From Xenorhabdus yunnanensis (GTDB lineage Bacteria; Pseudomonadota; Gammaproteobacteria; Enterobacterales; Enterobacteriaceae), in the NCBI RefSeq assembly GCF_028598805.1, contig NZ_JAQRFI010000001.1, positions 124,001 through 188,000 of the forward strand: DNA of 64,000 nucleotides, given 5' to 3'. The first letter of the stretch is position 1, and each line of letters opens with the position of its first letter. This document shows, one piece after another, positions 29,549-39,519 of the stretch. A program made the position numbers and the translations under genes. The notes under the pieces are model-generated. The model searched no databases. It saw only the letters and a program-made list of their open reading frames with translations, and was not told where the DNA came from.

Positions 29549-31525
29549 ATGAGCTATCAGGTACTCGCCCGTAAGTGGCGCCCACAAATATTTTCTGATG
29601 TGATTGGTCAGCAACATGTGCTGACTGCGTTGGCTAATGGTCTTGCACACCAACGCCTCCATCACGCTTATCTTTTCTCCGGCACTCGTGGTGTTGGGAA
29701 AACTACTATTGCACGTCTGTTGGCAAAAGGACTTAATTGCGAAATAGGTATAACAAAGACTCCGTGTGGTCAGTGTGCGAACTGTCTTGAAATTGAACAG
29801 GGCCGGTTTGTTGATCTGATTGAAATCGATGCGGCTTCCCGCACAAAAGTAGAAGATACCCGCGAGTTATTGGACAATGTCCAGTATGCGCCCGCTCGAG
29901 GGCGTTTCAAAGTTTACCTTATTGATGAAGTTCATATGCTTTCTCGCCATAGTTTCAATGCATTATTGAAAACATTGGAAGAGCCTCCAGAGCATGTGAA
30001 ATTCCTTTTGGCAACGACAGATCCACAGAAACTGCCAGTGACTATTCTTTCACGCTGTTTGCAATTTCACTTGAAAATACTTGATGTGAATCAAATCAGT
30101 AGTCAATTGGAGTATATCCTTAATGCAGAGCAAATAGAGAGCGATGCCCGCGCTCGTCAACTTCTTGCCCGTGCTGCGGATGGCAGCATGCGTGATGCCT
30201 TGAGTTTAACGGATCAAGCCATTGCTCTTGGTGGAGGAAAGCTAACATCGGATATTGTTAGCCAGATGTTGGGAACGCTGGATGATGATCAACCATTGGC
30301 GGTGATTGAATCGTTGGTGCGTGCAGATGGTCAACAAATGATGGCTCTGGTGGAACAAGTGGCCTCTCGCGGTGTGGATTGGGAAAATCTGCTGGTTGAA
30401 ACATTATCGCTGTTGCATCGCATTGCCATGCTCCAGTTATTGCCTCAGCAACCTGAAAGCGAGCCTTCTTCAACGGAAGGGCGGTTGCGTTTGTTGGCAA
30501 GATCAATCTCTCCGACTGATTTGCAGCTTTATTATCAAGCGTTGCTGGTAGGGCGCAAAGAGCTTCCTTATGCACCAGAACGGCGGATGGGAGTGGAAAT
30601 GGCATTATTGCGAGCCTTAGCCTTTCATCCAAAAACTGTCATTGAGGAAACGCCACCACCTACTGTGGAAAATCTCGTATCGCCAATTGAAGTCGCGTCT
30701 ATAGCACAACCTTTGGCTCAGCTTTCCTCAGGTCATCTGTCCTCAAATAATGTAGGAAACGAACGTCCTGAGCAAAAAATGTCTCAGCCACTGGGCAATG
30801 AGTCCTCTGCAAACAGCCCAACAGCGAAACTATTGCAAGCGAGAAATTCGCTGACTCGCCAAGGAAATACACTACCAAAAAAGCCTGAGCCGGCAGAGTC
30901 TGCGAAGGCTAAGCCGGTAAGTTCGGCGCTAGAGCGACTGGCGGCGGTGGCAGAGCAACGGCCTCAATCTTATATCCCTAAGACACTGGAAACTAAGCCA
31001 GTAAAGAAAGACGCTTATCGCTGGCGGGCAACTAATGTTGAGGTAGAAAAGCCGCGCTCAACTGCGACACCAAAAGCGATCAAAGCGGCGCTGGAGGATG
31101 AGAAGACAACAGAATTGGTAGAAAAGCTGACCATTGAATCGAAACAAAGGGATTCATGGGCTGCGGAAATCGATAAACTGCATATTCCTAAATTGATTCA
31201 GCAGGTAGCACTGAATGCGTTTAAAGAACAGATTGATGAAAATCGTCTTTGTCTGCATTTACGTTCAAAGCAACGCCATCTTAATTCAGCATCGGCTCAG
31301 AAAGCATTGACCGAAGCATTAAGTGAGTTGTATGGAAAACCTATTGAACTCAATATTATTGAAGATGATAATCCTGCGGTAAAAACGCCGCTGGAGTGGC
31401 GACAAGCCATTTATGAAGAAAAATTGGCACAAGCGCGTCAATCCATTATTTCGGATAGAACGATTCAAACACTTCAGCAACTATTTGATGCAGAATTGGA
31501 TGAAGAAAGTATCCGGCCTGTTTAA
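29549..31525 (+). CDS. dnaX: DNA polymerase III tau/gamma subunits
   Basis: A 658-residue tau subunit that loads the sliding clamp and links polymerase cores to the helicase. The AAA+ module (Walker A SGTRGVGKT at about 44-52; four-cysteine zinc site near residues 64-79, CGQCANCLE; DEXH-like IDEVHMLS) is followed by the clamp-loader collar, a proline- and lysine-rich linker, and the C-terminal tau domains IV-V that bind DnaB and alpha. A slippery site at codons 443-445 should make the shorter gamma form, 446 residues long. Its ribosome site is weak. It heads dnaX-ybaB-recR. Confidence 0.98.
   Translation: MSYQVLARKWRPQIFSDVIGQQHVLTALANGLAHQRLHHAYLFSGTRGVGKTTIARLLAKGLNCEIGITKTPCGQCANCLEIEQGRFVDLIEIDAASRTKVEDTRELLDNVQYAPARGRFKVYLIDEVHMLSRHSFNALLKTLEEPPEHVKFLLATTDPQKLPVTILSRCLQFHLKILDVNQISSQLEYILNAEQIESDARARQLLARAADGSMRDALSLTDQAIALGGGKLTSDIVSQMLGTLDDDQPLAVIESLVRADGQQMMALVEQVASRGVDWENLLVETLSLLHRIAMLQLLPQQPESEPSSTEGRLRLLARSISPTDLQLYYQALLVGRKELPYAPERRMGVEMALLRALAFHPKTVIEETPPPTVENLVSPIEVASIAQPLAQLSSGHLSSNNVGNERPEQKMSQPLGNESSANSPTAKLLQARNSLTRQGNTLPKKPEPAESAKAKPVSSALERLAAVAEQRPQSYIPKTLETKPVKKDAYRWRATNVEVEKPRSTATPKAIKAALEDEKTTELVEKLTIESKQRDSWAAEIDKLHIPKLIQQVALNAFKEQIDENRLCLHLRSKQRHLNSASAQKALTEALSELYGKPIELNIIEDDNPAVKTPLEWRQAIYEEKLAQARQSIISDRTIQTLQQLFDAELDEESIRPV
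30861..30918 (+). promoter_or_regulatory. Programmed -1 frameshift signal in dnaX (gamma subunit)
   Basis: The heptamer A-AAA-AAG (30877-30883) is in the correct phase. After a -1 slip the next codons are GCC then TGA (30886-30888), giving gamma of 446 residues ending KKA. A Shine-Dalgarno-like AAGGAA (30861-30866) lies 10 bases upstream, and GCCGGC (30889-30894) can pair with GCCGGT (30913-30918) downstream. All three stimulators known from E. coli dnaX are therefore present. Confidence 0.88.
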
Positions 31526-31573
31526 CTACCATAGTGTATTTTTATGCTATGGCTATAGCGAAGAGAGAGAATT

Positions 31574-31903
31574 ATGTTTGGTAAAGGTGGTTTGGGTAAT
31601 TTGATGAAACAGGCCCAGCAGATGCAAGACAAAATGCAGAAAATGCAGGAAGAAATTGCAAGTCTGGAAGTTACAGGTGAATCTGGTGCAGGACTGGTAA
31701 AAATCACTATTAATGGCGCACATAACTGCCGTCGTGTTGAAATCGATCCAAGTTTGATGGATGACGACAAAGATATGTTGGAAGATCTGATCGCTGCGGC
31801 ATTCAATGATGCAGCTCGCCGCATTGAAGAAACCCAGAAAGAAAAAATGGCTAGTGTTTCCAGCGGAATGCAATTACCGCCTGGATTTAAGATGCCATTC
31901 TAA
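31574..31903 (+). CDS. ybaB: YbaB/EbfC family nucleoid-associated protein
   Basis: A 109-residue dimeric DNA-binding protein, [18 protein letters not shown] at the start, then a long amphipathic helix and the tweezer-like beta core [20 protein letters not shown]. It binds DNA with little sequence preference and is nearly always cotranscribed with recR. The stop codon overlaps the recR start by one base (TAATG), so translation is coupled. Confidence 0.97.
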   Translation: MFGKGGLGNLMKQAQQMQDKMQKMQEEIASLEVTGESGAGLVKITINGAHNCRRVEIDPSLMDDDKDMLEDLIAAAFNDAARRIEETQKEKMASVSSGMQLPPGFKMPF

Positions 31904-32511
31904 TGCAAACCAGTCCTCTTCTTGAATCTCTGATGGAATCCCTGCGCTGTTTGCCCGGCGTAGGCCCCAAATCTGCGCAGCGGATGGCATTCCATCTATT
32001 GCAGAGAGATCGTAGTGGTGGAATGCGATTGGCGCAGGCACTAACGCGAGCCATGTCTGAAATTGGTCACTGTCGGGATTGCCGGACATTCACGGAGCAG
32101 GAACAATGCACTATTTGCGCTAACCCCCGTCGTCAGCAGAATGGTCAGATCTGTGTAGTAGAAAGCCCAGCGGATATTCATGCCATCGAACAAACTGGTC
32201 AGTTTGCGGGGCGTTATTTTGTCCTAATGGGGCATTTATCGCCGTTGGATGGCATTGGGCCAATGGATATTGGTTTGGATCGTTTAGAAGAACGCCTATC
32301 TTCTGAAACCTTGTCAGAAATCATTCTGGCAACCAACCCAACTGTCGAAGGAGAGGTAACGGCAAACTATATTGCAGAAATATGCTTTCAATATGGTGTA
32401 ACAGCCAGTCGAATTGCTCATGGTGTCCCTGTGGGGGGGGAGCTTGAAATGGTGGATGGAACAACGCTATCTCATTCGCTGGCTGGTCGTCAAAAAATCA
32501 CTGATTTGTGA
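31903..32511 (+). CDS. recR: Recombination mediator RecR
   Basis: A 202-residue protein that, with RecO and RecF, loads RecA at single-strand gaps. Visible parts: N-terminal helix-hairpin-helix ([20 protein letters not shown]), a Cys4 zinc finger (Cys57, Cys60, Cys69, Cys72), the Toprim domain from about residue 80 ([14 protein letters not shown]) and the C-terminal Walker-B-like tail. It overlaps the end of ybaB. A weak 8-bp inverted repeat (32543-32550 with 32565-32572) follows but lacks a T run. Confidence 0.98.
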   Translation: MQTSPLLESLMESLRCLPGVGPKSAQRMAFHLLQRDRSGGMRLAQALTRAMSEIGHCRDCRTFTEQEQCTICANPRRQQNGQICVVESPADIHAIEQTGQFAGRYFVLMGHLSPLDGIGPMDIGLDRLEERLSSETLSEIILATNPTVEGEVTANYIAEICFQYGVTASRIAHGVPVGGELEMVDGTTLSHSLAGRQKITDL

Positions 32512-32624
32512 TTTATCTCCCAAATTAAGATAAGTGACACCAATGGATGGTGCTGATTATACCGCCATCCATAGTTGATTTACTCGCTCATCAAACTAAT
32601 TTTACATTCTTCTTGTTGTCTTAA

Positions 32625-32653
32625 CTTGAAACTCTCCGTATCTATCCCCATTT
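32625..32653 (+). promoter_or_regulatory. Sigma-32 heat-shock promoter of htpG
   Basis: CTTGAAA (32625-32631) and CCCCATTT (32646-32653) are separated by 14 bases, a full match to the sigma-32 consensus. The promoter lies 55 bases upstream of the htpG ATG. Confidence 0.92.
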
Positions 32654-32707
32654 GATTACCATCGTCCGATTTTACATATCTGAACTGGATTTAGATTGAG
32701 GTAATAA

Positions 32708-34603
32708 ATGAGCATGAAAGGTCAGGAAACCCGTGGATTTCAGTCTGAAGTCAAGCAACTGTTGCAGTTGATGATCCATTCTCTCTATTCCAACAAAGAA
32801 ATTTTTCTTCGTGAACTGATTTCAAACGCATCTGATGCTGCTGACAAATTGCGTTTCCGTGCATTGTCCGCGTCTGAACTGTATGAAAATGATGGTGAGT
32901 TGCGTGTTCGTTTGGCTGTTGATAATGAACAGAAAACCATCACCATCAGCGATAATGGTATCGGCATGTCCCGTGATGAAGTGATTGATAATCTGGGAAC
33001 GATTGCAAAATCTGGTACTAAAGCATTTCTTGAATCCATTGGTTCTGATCAGGCAAAAGACAGCCAATTGATTGGTCAATTCGGTGTTGGTTTCTACTCT
33101 GCATTTATCGTTGCAGACAAAGTTACTGTACGTACTCGTGCAGCAGGAACACCAGTTGAACAAGGTGTGTTCTGGGAATCAACAGGAGAAGGTGATTACA
33201 CCATTGCTGATATCGAAAAATCAGAGCGTGGTACAGAAATCACTCTACATCTACGTGATGAAGAAAGCGAATTCCTCAATGACTGGCGTCTGCGTTCTAT
33301 CATTGGTAAATATTCTGATCACATTGCTTTGCCGGTTGAAATTGAAACCCAAACTAAAAACGAAGAAGACGACTCGGTTACCGTCACATGGGAAAAAATC
33401 AACAAGGCCCAAGCCTTGTGGACTCGTAGTAAAGCTGAAATCAGTGATGAAGAGTATCAAGAGTTTTATAAACATATCTCCCATGACTTTACAGATTCTC
33501 TGATTTGGAGTCATAACCGTGTTGAAGGTAAGCAAGAATACACCAGCCTGCTATATATTCCTTCCCAAGCACCGTGGGACATGTGGAACCGTGAACATAA
33601 GCATGGTCTGAAACTATATGTACAGCGTGTGTTCATCATGGATGAAGCTGAGCAGTTCATGCCAAATTACCTGCGTTTTGTCCGTGGTCTGATTGATTCG
33701 AACGACCTGCCATTGAACGTTTCCCGTGAAATTTTGCAAGATAGTACAATCACACGTAATCTGCGCAGTGCGCTGACTAAACGTGTATTGCAAATGTTGG
33801 ATAAACTGGCAAAAGACGACGCAGAAAAATATCAGACCTTCTGGCAGCAGTTCGGCTTGGTGATGAAAGAAGGGCCTGCCGAAGATAGCGCAAATAAAGA
33901 AGCCATTGCTAAATTACTGCGCTTTGCTACGACTCACAATGATGACTCCGCTCAAACAGTTTCTCTGGAAGATTACGTTAGCCGCATGGCAGAAGGGCAG
34001 GAGAAGATTTATTTCATTACTGCGGATAGTTATGCTGCGGCGAAGAATAGCCCACACTTGGAGCTGTTCCGCAAGAAAGGCATTGAGGTTCTGTTGCTGT
34101 CCGACCGTATTGATGAGTGGATGATGAGCTACTTAACAGAATTTGATGGCAAATCACTCCAATCTGTCAGCAAAGCTGATGAGTCCCTCGACAAACTAGC
34201 GGATGAAAACAAAGCTGAGCAGGAAGAAGAAGACAAAAAACTGGAGCCATTTGTTGAGCGCGTGAAGGCTCTATTGGGCGAGCGAGTAAAAGAAGTTAAG
34301 CTAACTCATCGTCTGACAGATACTCCGGCTATCGTAACAACCGATGCCAATGCAATGAGTACTCAAATGGCGAAATTGTTTGCGGCTGCAGGTCAGTCTG
34401 CACCAGAAGTAAGCTATAACTTTGAGTTGAATCCTGAACACGTTCTGGTTAAGAAAGCAGCTGGTGTTGATGATGATGTTCAATTTGCTGATTGGGTAGA
34501 ATTGTTGCTGGATCAAGCATTGTTTGCTGAACGTGGCACATTGGATGATCCAAACCAATTTATTCGTCGAATGAATCAATTATTATTAGCTGAAAAAGCT
34601 TAA
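32708..34603 (+). CDS. htpG: Hsp90-family chaperone HtpG
   Basis: A 631-residue dimeric ATP-dependent chaperone. The N-terminal GHKL ATPase has the Hsp90 signature [18 protein letters not shown], the DNGIGM motif and [11 protein letters not shown]; the middle domain has the catalytic arginine segment [16 protein letters not shown] (here [14 protein letters not shown]); the C-terminal domain dimerises. The charged linker seen in eukaryotic Hsp90 is absent, as expected. It is heat-induced through the sigma-32 promoter and ends at its own terminator. Confidence 0.98.
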   Translation: MSMKGQETRGFQSEVKQLLQLMIHSLYSNKEIFLRELISNASDAADKLRFRALSASELYENDGELRVRLAVDNEQKTITISDNGIGMSRDEVIDNLGTIAKSGTKAFLESIGSDQAKDSQLIGQFGVGFYSAFIVADKVTVRTRAAGTPVEQGVFWESTGEGDYTIADIEKSERGTEITLHLRDEESEFLNDWRLRSIIGKYSDHIALPVEIETQTKNEEDDSVTVTWEKINKAQALWTRSKAEISDEEYQEFYKHISHDFTDSLIWSHNRVEGKQEYTSLLYIPSQAPWDMWNREHKHGLKLYVQRVFIMDEAEQFMPNYLRFVRGLIDSNDLPLNVSREILQDSTITRNLRSALTKRVLQMLDKLAKDDAEKYQTFWQQFGLVMKEGPAEDSANKEAIAKLLRFATTHNDDSAQTVSLEDYVSRMAEGQEKIYFITADSYAAAKNSPHLELFRKKGIEVLLLSDRIDEWMMSYLTEFDGKSLQSVSKADESLDKLADENKAEQEEEDKKLEPFVERVKALLGERVKEVKLTHRLTDTPAIVTTDANAMSTQMAKLFAAAGQSAPEVSYNFELNPEHVLVKKAAGVDDDVQFADWVELLLDQALFAERGTLDDPNQFIRRMNQLLLAEKA

Positions 34604-34624
34604 GCTTATTGAAATAATGATAAA

Positions 34625-34664
34625 AAACCACGCTTCAACGAAAATAGAGCGTGGTTTATTTTTT
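34625..34664 (+). terminator. Rho-independent terminator of htpG
   Basis: A perfect 10-bp stem AAACCACGCT/AGCGTGGTTT with a 13-base loop and a following ATTTTTT tract. Confidence 0.9.
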
Positions 34665-34697
34665 GGTGAATGCGAAAACGTTTACCTGTTTTCTTGA

Positions 34698-35420
<723 letters not shown>

Positions 35421-35441
35421 TTTAGTGTATCCTTGAATGAT

Positions 35442-35487
35442 TATCCCCTTCATATTTCAGGCAAAGAGCTGAAATATGAAGGGGATA
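35442..35487. terminator. 19-bp perfect hairpin between adk and hemH
   Basis: TATCCCCTTCATATTTCAG (35442-35460) and its exact reverse complement (35469-35487) are separated by 8 bases. It is unusually long and lacks a T run on either side, so it may block 3' exonucleases or be cut by RNase III rather than act as a simple terminator. Confidence 0.6.
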
Positions 35488-35639
35488 CATCTCGAATTGT
35501 TAGAAACAGGTAGTTTGCTACCGTCTGGCTTTTTGTAGTTTGCACATCTGTATGAGAAATTCACTCCATGAAATGTTACATGTGACTATCATTCATGTTT
35601 TATACTGGATTGTCAGTCATTTTAATGGGGCTATGAGGA

Positions 35640-36620
35640 ATGAGTAGCAAGAAGTATGGTGTTCTATTGGTGAACCTTGGTACACCTGATGCGCCAACAC
35701 CAGCAGCAATAAGATGCTATCTGGCAAAGTTTCTGAGTGACAGAAGAGTCGTTGATCTCCCTCCATTTATTTGGAAACCTATATTGAATGGTTTTATTCT
35801 TCCTTTTCGTTCTTCTCGTGTTGCTAAGCTTTATCAAGAAATTTGGATGGAAGAAGGTTCTCCTTTATTAGTTTATAGCCACCGTCAGCAGAAATTGCTG
35901 GGGGAAAAGCTGTTGAACGAAAAGTTGGTGGATATCCCTGTTGTTTTGGGAATGACTTACGGCTCCCCCTCTTTGCCTCAGGCAGTAGATAGTTTACTGC
36001 AACAAGGCATTGATGATCTCATTATATTGCCACTTTATCCTCAATACTCCAGTACAACTTCGGCAGCGGTTTTTGACAGTATCAGTAAAATATTGCGGGG
36101 ATACCGGACAATTCCTACCTTATATTTTGTCCGTAGTTATGCCACACATCCTGCCTATATTGCAGCATTAAAGGAAACCATTGAGCAGAGCTTTGAAAAA
36201 CATGGTCAGCCTGATCGCTTAATTATTTCCTATCATGGTATTCCTGAACGTTTGGCAGAGATGGGGGATATTTATCCACAAGATTGTCAGGCTACGACCG
36301 AACTGTTGAGACAGGCACTGGATTATCCAACAGATAAAATTATGATGACATATCAGTCGCGTTTTGGTCGCTTACCGTGGTTATCTCCTTATACAGATAA
36401 AACAATGGCATTATTGCCAAGTCAGGGTGTGGAACATGTTCAAGTAGTGTGCCCGGGGTTTGCGTCAGATTGCTTGGAAACATTGGAAGAGATTGAGCAA
36501 CAGAATAAAATTATCTTTTTGGGTGCTGGTGGGAAAAAGTTTGAATATATCTCCGCACTTAATGATAATGAAGCCCACATTTCGTTGCTTGCACAATTGG
36601 TAACTAATGTTATGAAATAA
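35640..36620 (+). CDS. hemH: Ferrochelatase
   Basis: A 326-residue enzyme that inserts ferrous iron into protoporphyrin IX, the last step of haem synthesis. Conserved parts: [14 protein letters not shown] at the start, [18 protein letters not shown] in the middle, the metal-site histidine in [12 protein letters not shown] (about 195) and [17 protein letters not shown] near the end. A GAGGA ribosome site precedes the ATG. In E. coli aes follows; here a wzz-type gene lies between hemH and gsk. Confidence 0.97.
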   Translation: MSSKKYGVLLVNLGTPDAPTPAAIRCYLAKFLSDRRVVDLPPFIWKPILNGFILPFRSSRVAKLYQEIWMEEGSPLLVYSHRQQKLLGEKLLNEKLVDIPVVLGMTYGSPSLPQAVDSLLQQGIDDLIILPLYPQYSSTTSAAVFDSISKILRGYRTIPTLYFVRSYATHPAYIAALKETIEQSFEKHGQPDRLIISYHGIPERLAEMGDIYPQDCQATTELLRQALDYPTDKIMMTYQSRFGRLPWLSPYTDKTMALLPSQGVEHVQVVCPGFASDCLETLEEIEQQNKIIFLGAGGKKFEYISALNDNEAHISLLAQLVTNVMK

Positions 36621-36799
36621 CTTGCAACTGCTTGTTATGGACATTATCACACATAGTGAATGGCAGGCATTGATAGTTATATGATTTTTAAGGATGTGGT
36701 TTTTAAGGGTACGGTTTTTAAACCAATGAGTACGGTAAGCGGGAGAAAGGGCTTGCGTATCAATGAAAATCAAAATTATTTGGATTGGACACATAGATA

Positions 36800-37909
36800 A
36801 TGAGTAATAAACCTATTAAGCACCCCGATTTTTACGAAGAGCATTCAAATTATTATCATCCAGCAAAGGAAGATGAAATTGATTTGTTTGAACTATTCTC
36901 TGTGCTCTTCCAATCAAAATATTTGATCATTGCGATCTCTTTCGTTTTTGCAATTATTGGTTTCGGTATTGCATCATTTTTACCCCAAAAATGGACCAGT
37001 ACAGCTGCCGTGGTGCAACCAGGGCTGGAAGAATTTCAGCCATTAAAAAATGTGTTAACAGATTTGCAGGTTCTGAATCTTGAGCCAAAATTGACCGAAG
37101 AGTCGTTATATAAACGATTTATCGAAAACTATAACTCACGTGTATTGCGTGAAGAATATTTGGTTAGTACAGATTACTTTAAGGCCTTACCAGCTAAGAA
37201 TCATGAGGGATCCGGCCTAGAGCAAAGAAAATTGATCGAGCAAATAGTCAATAAAAACATTTCCATATCTTTACCTAAAAAAGATAAAGATAACGATATT
37301 GATGAAGCGATTCTCTCTTCCAGTGCTGATAATGCAAAAGATGCTTACAATCTATTAAATGGCTATATCAAATTTGTCTCTTCAGTGGTTCGTGATCAAG
37401 TGAAAGATGAGCTGAATGATATGGTTTATCAGAAATTGGCGTACTCGAAAAAGCTTTATGCTCTCGATTTGTTTCGTGCCGACAATTTGCGTAATGTGGA
37501 TATTGAGCGATTGAAGTATGCGATTTCTATTGCTAATTCTGCCGGCGTCAAAAAACCTGTATCGAATGGTGGAGCTATGATCAAGGATGATCCGGATTAT
37601 TCGATCGCATTGGGTTCTGATGCATTGCAACGTAAGTTACAGATTACTGAAGAAATCACTGATCCAGCTAAAATTGATGCAGATATGCGTAACCGCCAGT
37701 TATATATCAAAAGCCTGGAAAAAGTGAATATTGATAAGGTTGATTTCGTACCATTCAAGTATATGCAGGAACCTTACGAACCAACTTCAAAAGACTCACC
37801 TAAGCGTTTGCTGATTTTGATTGGAGCAGGTTTCATTGGATTTATTTTATCCATCATGTATATTCTGATGCGCCACATGGTACGTAGTCGTCAGAAACAA
37901 GAGGCTTAA
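36800..37909 (+). CDS. wzz: Wzz/FepE family polysaccharide chain-length determinant
   Basis: A 369-residue polysaccharide co-polymerase of the WzzB/FepE type. Two membrane segments frame the protein (about 41-61 and 340-362), with a large periplasmic domain between, rich in coiled-coil heptads. The Wzz motif before the second helix (FKYMQEPYEPTSKDSPKRLL) is intact, and LKYAISIANSAGVKKPV followed by DDPDYSIALGSDAL is very like FepE. Wzz proteins set the modal length of O-antigen made by Wzy. It stands alone here between hemH and gsk, the site of the O-antigen cluster (with wzz last, before gsk) in Yersinia. The polymerase genes must lie elsewhere. FepE-type proteins usually give very long chains, but that is inference. 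Confidence 0.88.
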   Translation: MSNKPIKHPDFYEEHSNYYHPAKEDEIDLFELFSVLFQSKYLIIAISFVFAIIGFGIASFLPQKWTSTAAVVQPGLEEFQPLKNVLTDLQVLNLEPKLTEESLYKRFIENYNSRVLREEYLVSTDYFKALPAKNHEGSGLEQRKLIEQIVNKNISISLPKKDKDNDIDEAILSSSADNAKDAYNLLNGYIKFVSSVVRDQVKDELNDMVYQKLAYSKKLYALDLFRADNLRNVDIERLKYAISIANSAGVKKPVSNGGAMIKDDPDYSIALGSDALQRKLQITEEITDPAKIDADMRNRQLYIKSLEKVNIDKVDFVPFKYMQEPYEPTSKDSPKRLLILIGAGFIGFILSIMYILMRHMVRSRQKQEA

Positions 37910-37970
37910 TATTATTTAAAGCTCAATATCTATTCTTCGTTATAGATCGTGTTCTGATAGCTGATGTTTC

Positions 37971-38010
37971 GACAGTCAATGCTGTAATAGCATTGGCTGT
38001 CTTTATTTTT
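37971..38010 (+). terminator. Rho-independent terminator of wzz
   Basis: A 13-bp stem (37971-37983 with 37989-38001, one G-T pair) with a 5-base loop and TTTATTTTT tail. Confidence 0.9.
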
Positions 38011-38099
38011 GTCGCCGTGTTTTTGTTTTGCTCCGGTATTGTAACAGATGGTATTGTGCTAATATGCCGCATGTTTTGGCTCTATATCAGCAATTAATT

Positions 38100-39410
38100 A
38101 TGAAATTCCCTGGTAAACGTAAATCTAAACACTATTTTCCTGTCAGTTTAAGAGATCCTCTGCTCCAACCTATCAAAGAGATGATGGATACTGAAAATAA
38201 TCGAGCCTATATTGTTGGCATTGATCAGACACTGGTTGATATCGAAGCCAAAGTTGATGAAGATTTTATCCAACGTTATAACCTGAGCCAGGGACACTCT
38301 TTAGTCATTGAAGATGATGTGGCCGAGGCACTCTACAAAGAACTGACAGACAAGAATCTAATCAGCCATGAATTTGCAGGGGGAACGATCGGTAACACCT
38401 TGCACAATTATTCTGTTCTGGCTGACGATAAATCTGTATTGCTTGGCACCATGTGTCATAACATCCAAATAGGAAGTTATGCGTATTGCTATCTTTGTAA
38501 TACATCCAGCCGTATGGATTTAAATCACCTTCAGGGTGTTGATGGTTCAATCGGTCGCTGTTTTACCTTAGTGACGGAAAATGGTGAAAGAACGTTTGCT
38601 ATCAGCCCTGGTTTAATGAATCAGCTTCATCCAGAAAGTATTCCTGAACACATTATTGCGGAAGCATCAGCTTTGGTCATCACCGCTTATCTAGTGCGCT
38701 GTAAACCGGGTGAGCCAATGCCGGAAGCGACGATGAAAGCTATTGAGTATGCAAAGAAATATAACGTACCTGTTGTATTGACGTTAGGAACAAAATACGT
38801 CATTGCTGATGATCCACAATGGTGGCGTGATTTTCTGGCTGAAAATATTTCTGTTGTTGCAATGAATGAAGATGAAGCTCATGAACTGACAGGTTTCAGT
38901 GATCCTCTGTTAGCGGCTGACAAGGCGCTAGATTGGGTGGATTTGGTCTTGTGTACCGCTGGACCTGCTGGATTGTATATGGCGGGTTACACTGAGGAGG
39001 AGTACCATCGCCAAACGACACATCCATTGTTGCCTGGTGCGATTGCGGAATTTAACCGTTATGAATTCAGTCGTGCGATGCGTAAAATGGATTGTCAGAA
39101 TCCAATGCGCGTCTATTCCCATATTGAACCTTATATGGGAGGACCTGAAAAAATCATGAATACCAATGGTGCTGGAGATGGTGCATTATCTGCATTACTG
39201 CATGATATTACTGCTAATAGTTATCATCGAATGAATGTGCCGAACTCCAGTAAGCATATGCGTTCTTACTTAACCTATTCTTCTTTGGCTCAGGTATGCA
39301 AGTACGCTAACAGAGTGAGTTATCAGGTATTAAGTCAGCATTCTCCTCGCCTGACCCGAGGGTTGCCGGAGAAAGAGGATAGTCTGGAAGAGTCTTACTG
39401 GGAGCGTTGA
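38100..39410 (+). CDS. gsk: Inosine-guanosine kinase
   Basis: A 436-residue PfkB-family kinase that phosphorylates guanosine and inosine for purine salvage. The start MKFPGKRKSKHYFPV at 38100 matches E. coli Gsk exactly; upstream open frame is leader. The PfkB catalytic motif NTNGAGDGALSALLHDI is at about 355-371, with the catalytic aspartate in GAGDG, and the region AMNEDEAHELTG is conserved. It is followed by a hairpin shared with convergent ybaL. Confidence 0.96.
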   Translation: MKFPGKRKSKHYFPVSLRDPLLQPIKEMMDTENNRAYIVGIDQTLVDIEAKVDEDFIQRYNLSQGHSLVIEDDVAEALYKELTDKNLISHEFAGGTIGNTLHNYSVLADDKSVLLGTMCHNIQIGSYAYCYLCNTSSRMDLNHLQGVDGSIGRCFTLVTENGERTFAISPGLMNQLHPESIPEHIIAEASALVITAYLVRCKPGEPMPEATMKAIEYAKKYNVPVVLTLGTKYVIADDPQWWRDFLAENISVVAMNEDEAHELTGFSDPLLAADKALDWVDLVLCTAGPAGLYMAGYTEEEYHRQTTHPLLPGAIAEFNRYEFSRAMRKMDCQNPMRVYSHIEPYMGGPEKIMNTNGAGDGALSALLHDITANSYHRMNVPNSSKHMRSYLTYSSLAQVCKYANRVSYQVLSQHSPRLTRGLPEKEDSLEESYWER

Positions 39411-39473
39411 TTCTGGTAACCTGAAATTATGGTAATCTGAAATATTGCCTTAACTGTTTTTATTGGATTTACT

Positions 39474-39502
39474 GGAATATCCCCATAATTTGGGGATATT
39501 CC
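39474..39502. terminator. Hairpin between convergent gsk and ybaL
   Basis: GGAATATCCCCA/TGGGGATATTCC is a perfect 12-bp stem with a 5-base loop. T tracts on both sides are poor, but its position between two convergent genes suggests a two-way terminator. Confidence 0.6.
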
Positions 39503-39519
39503 TTAGTTGCAAGTTGCAT

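Noticed and set aside
36621..36799. Possible JUMPstart/ops element before wzz
   Set aside because: The GGCGGTAG core and flanking JUMPstart words were looked for and not found.
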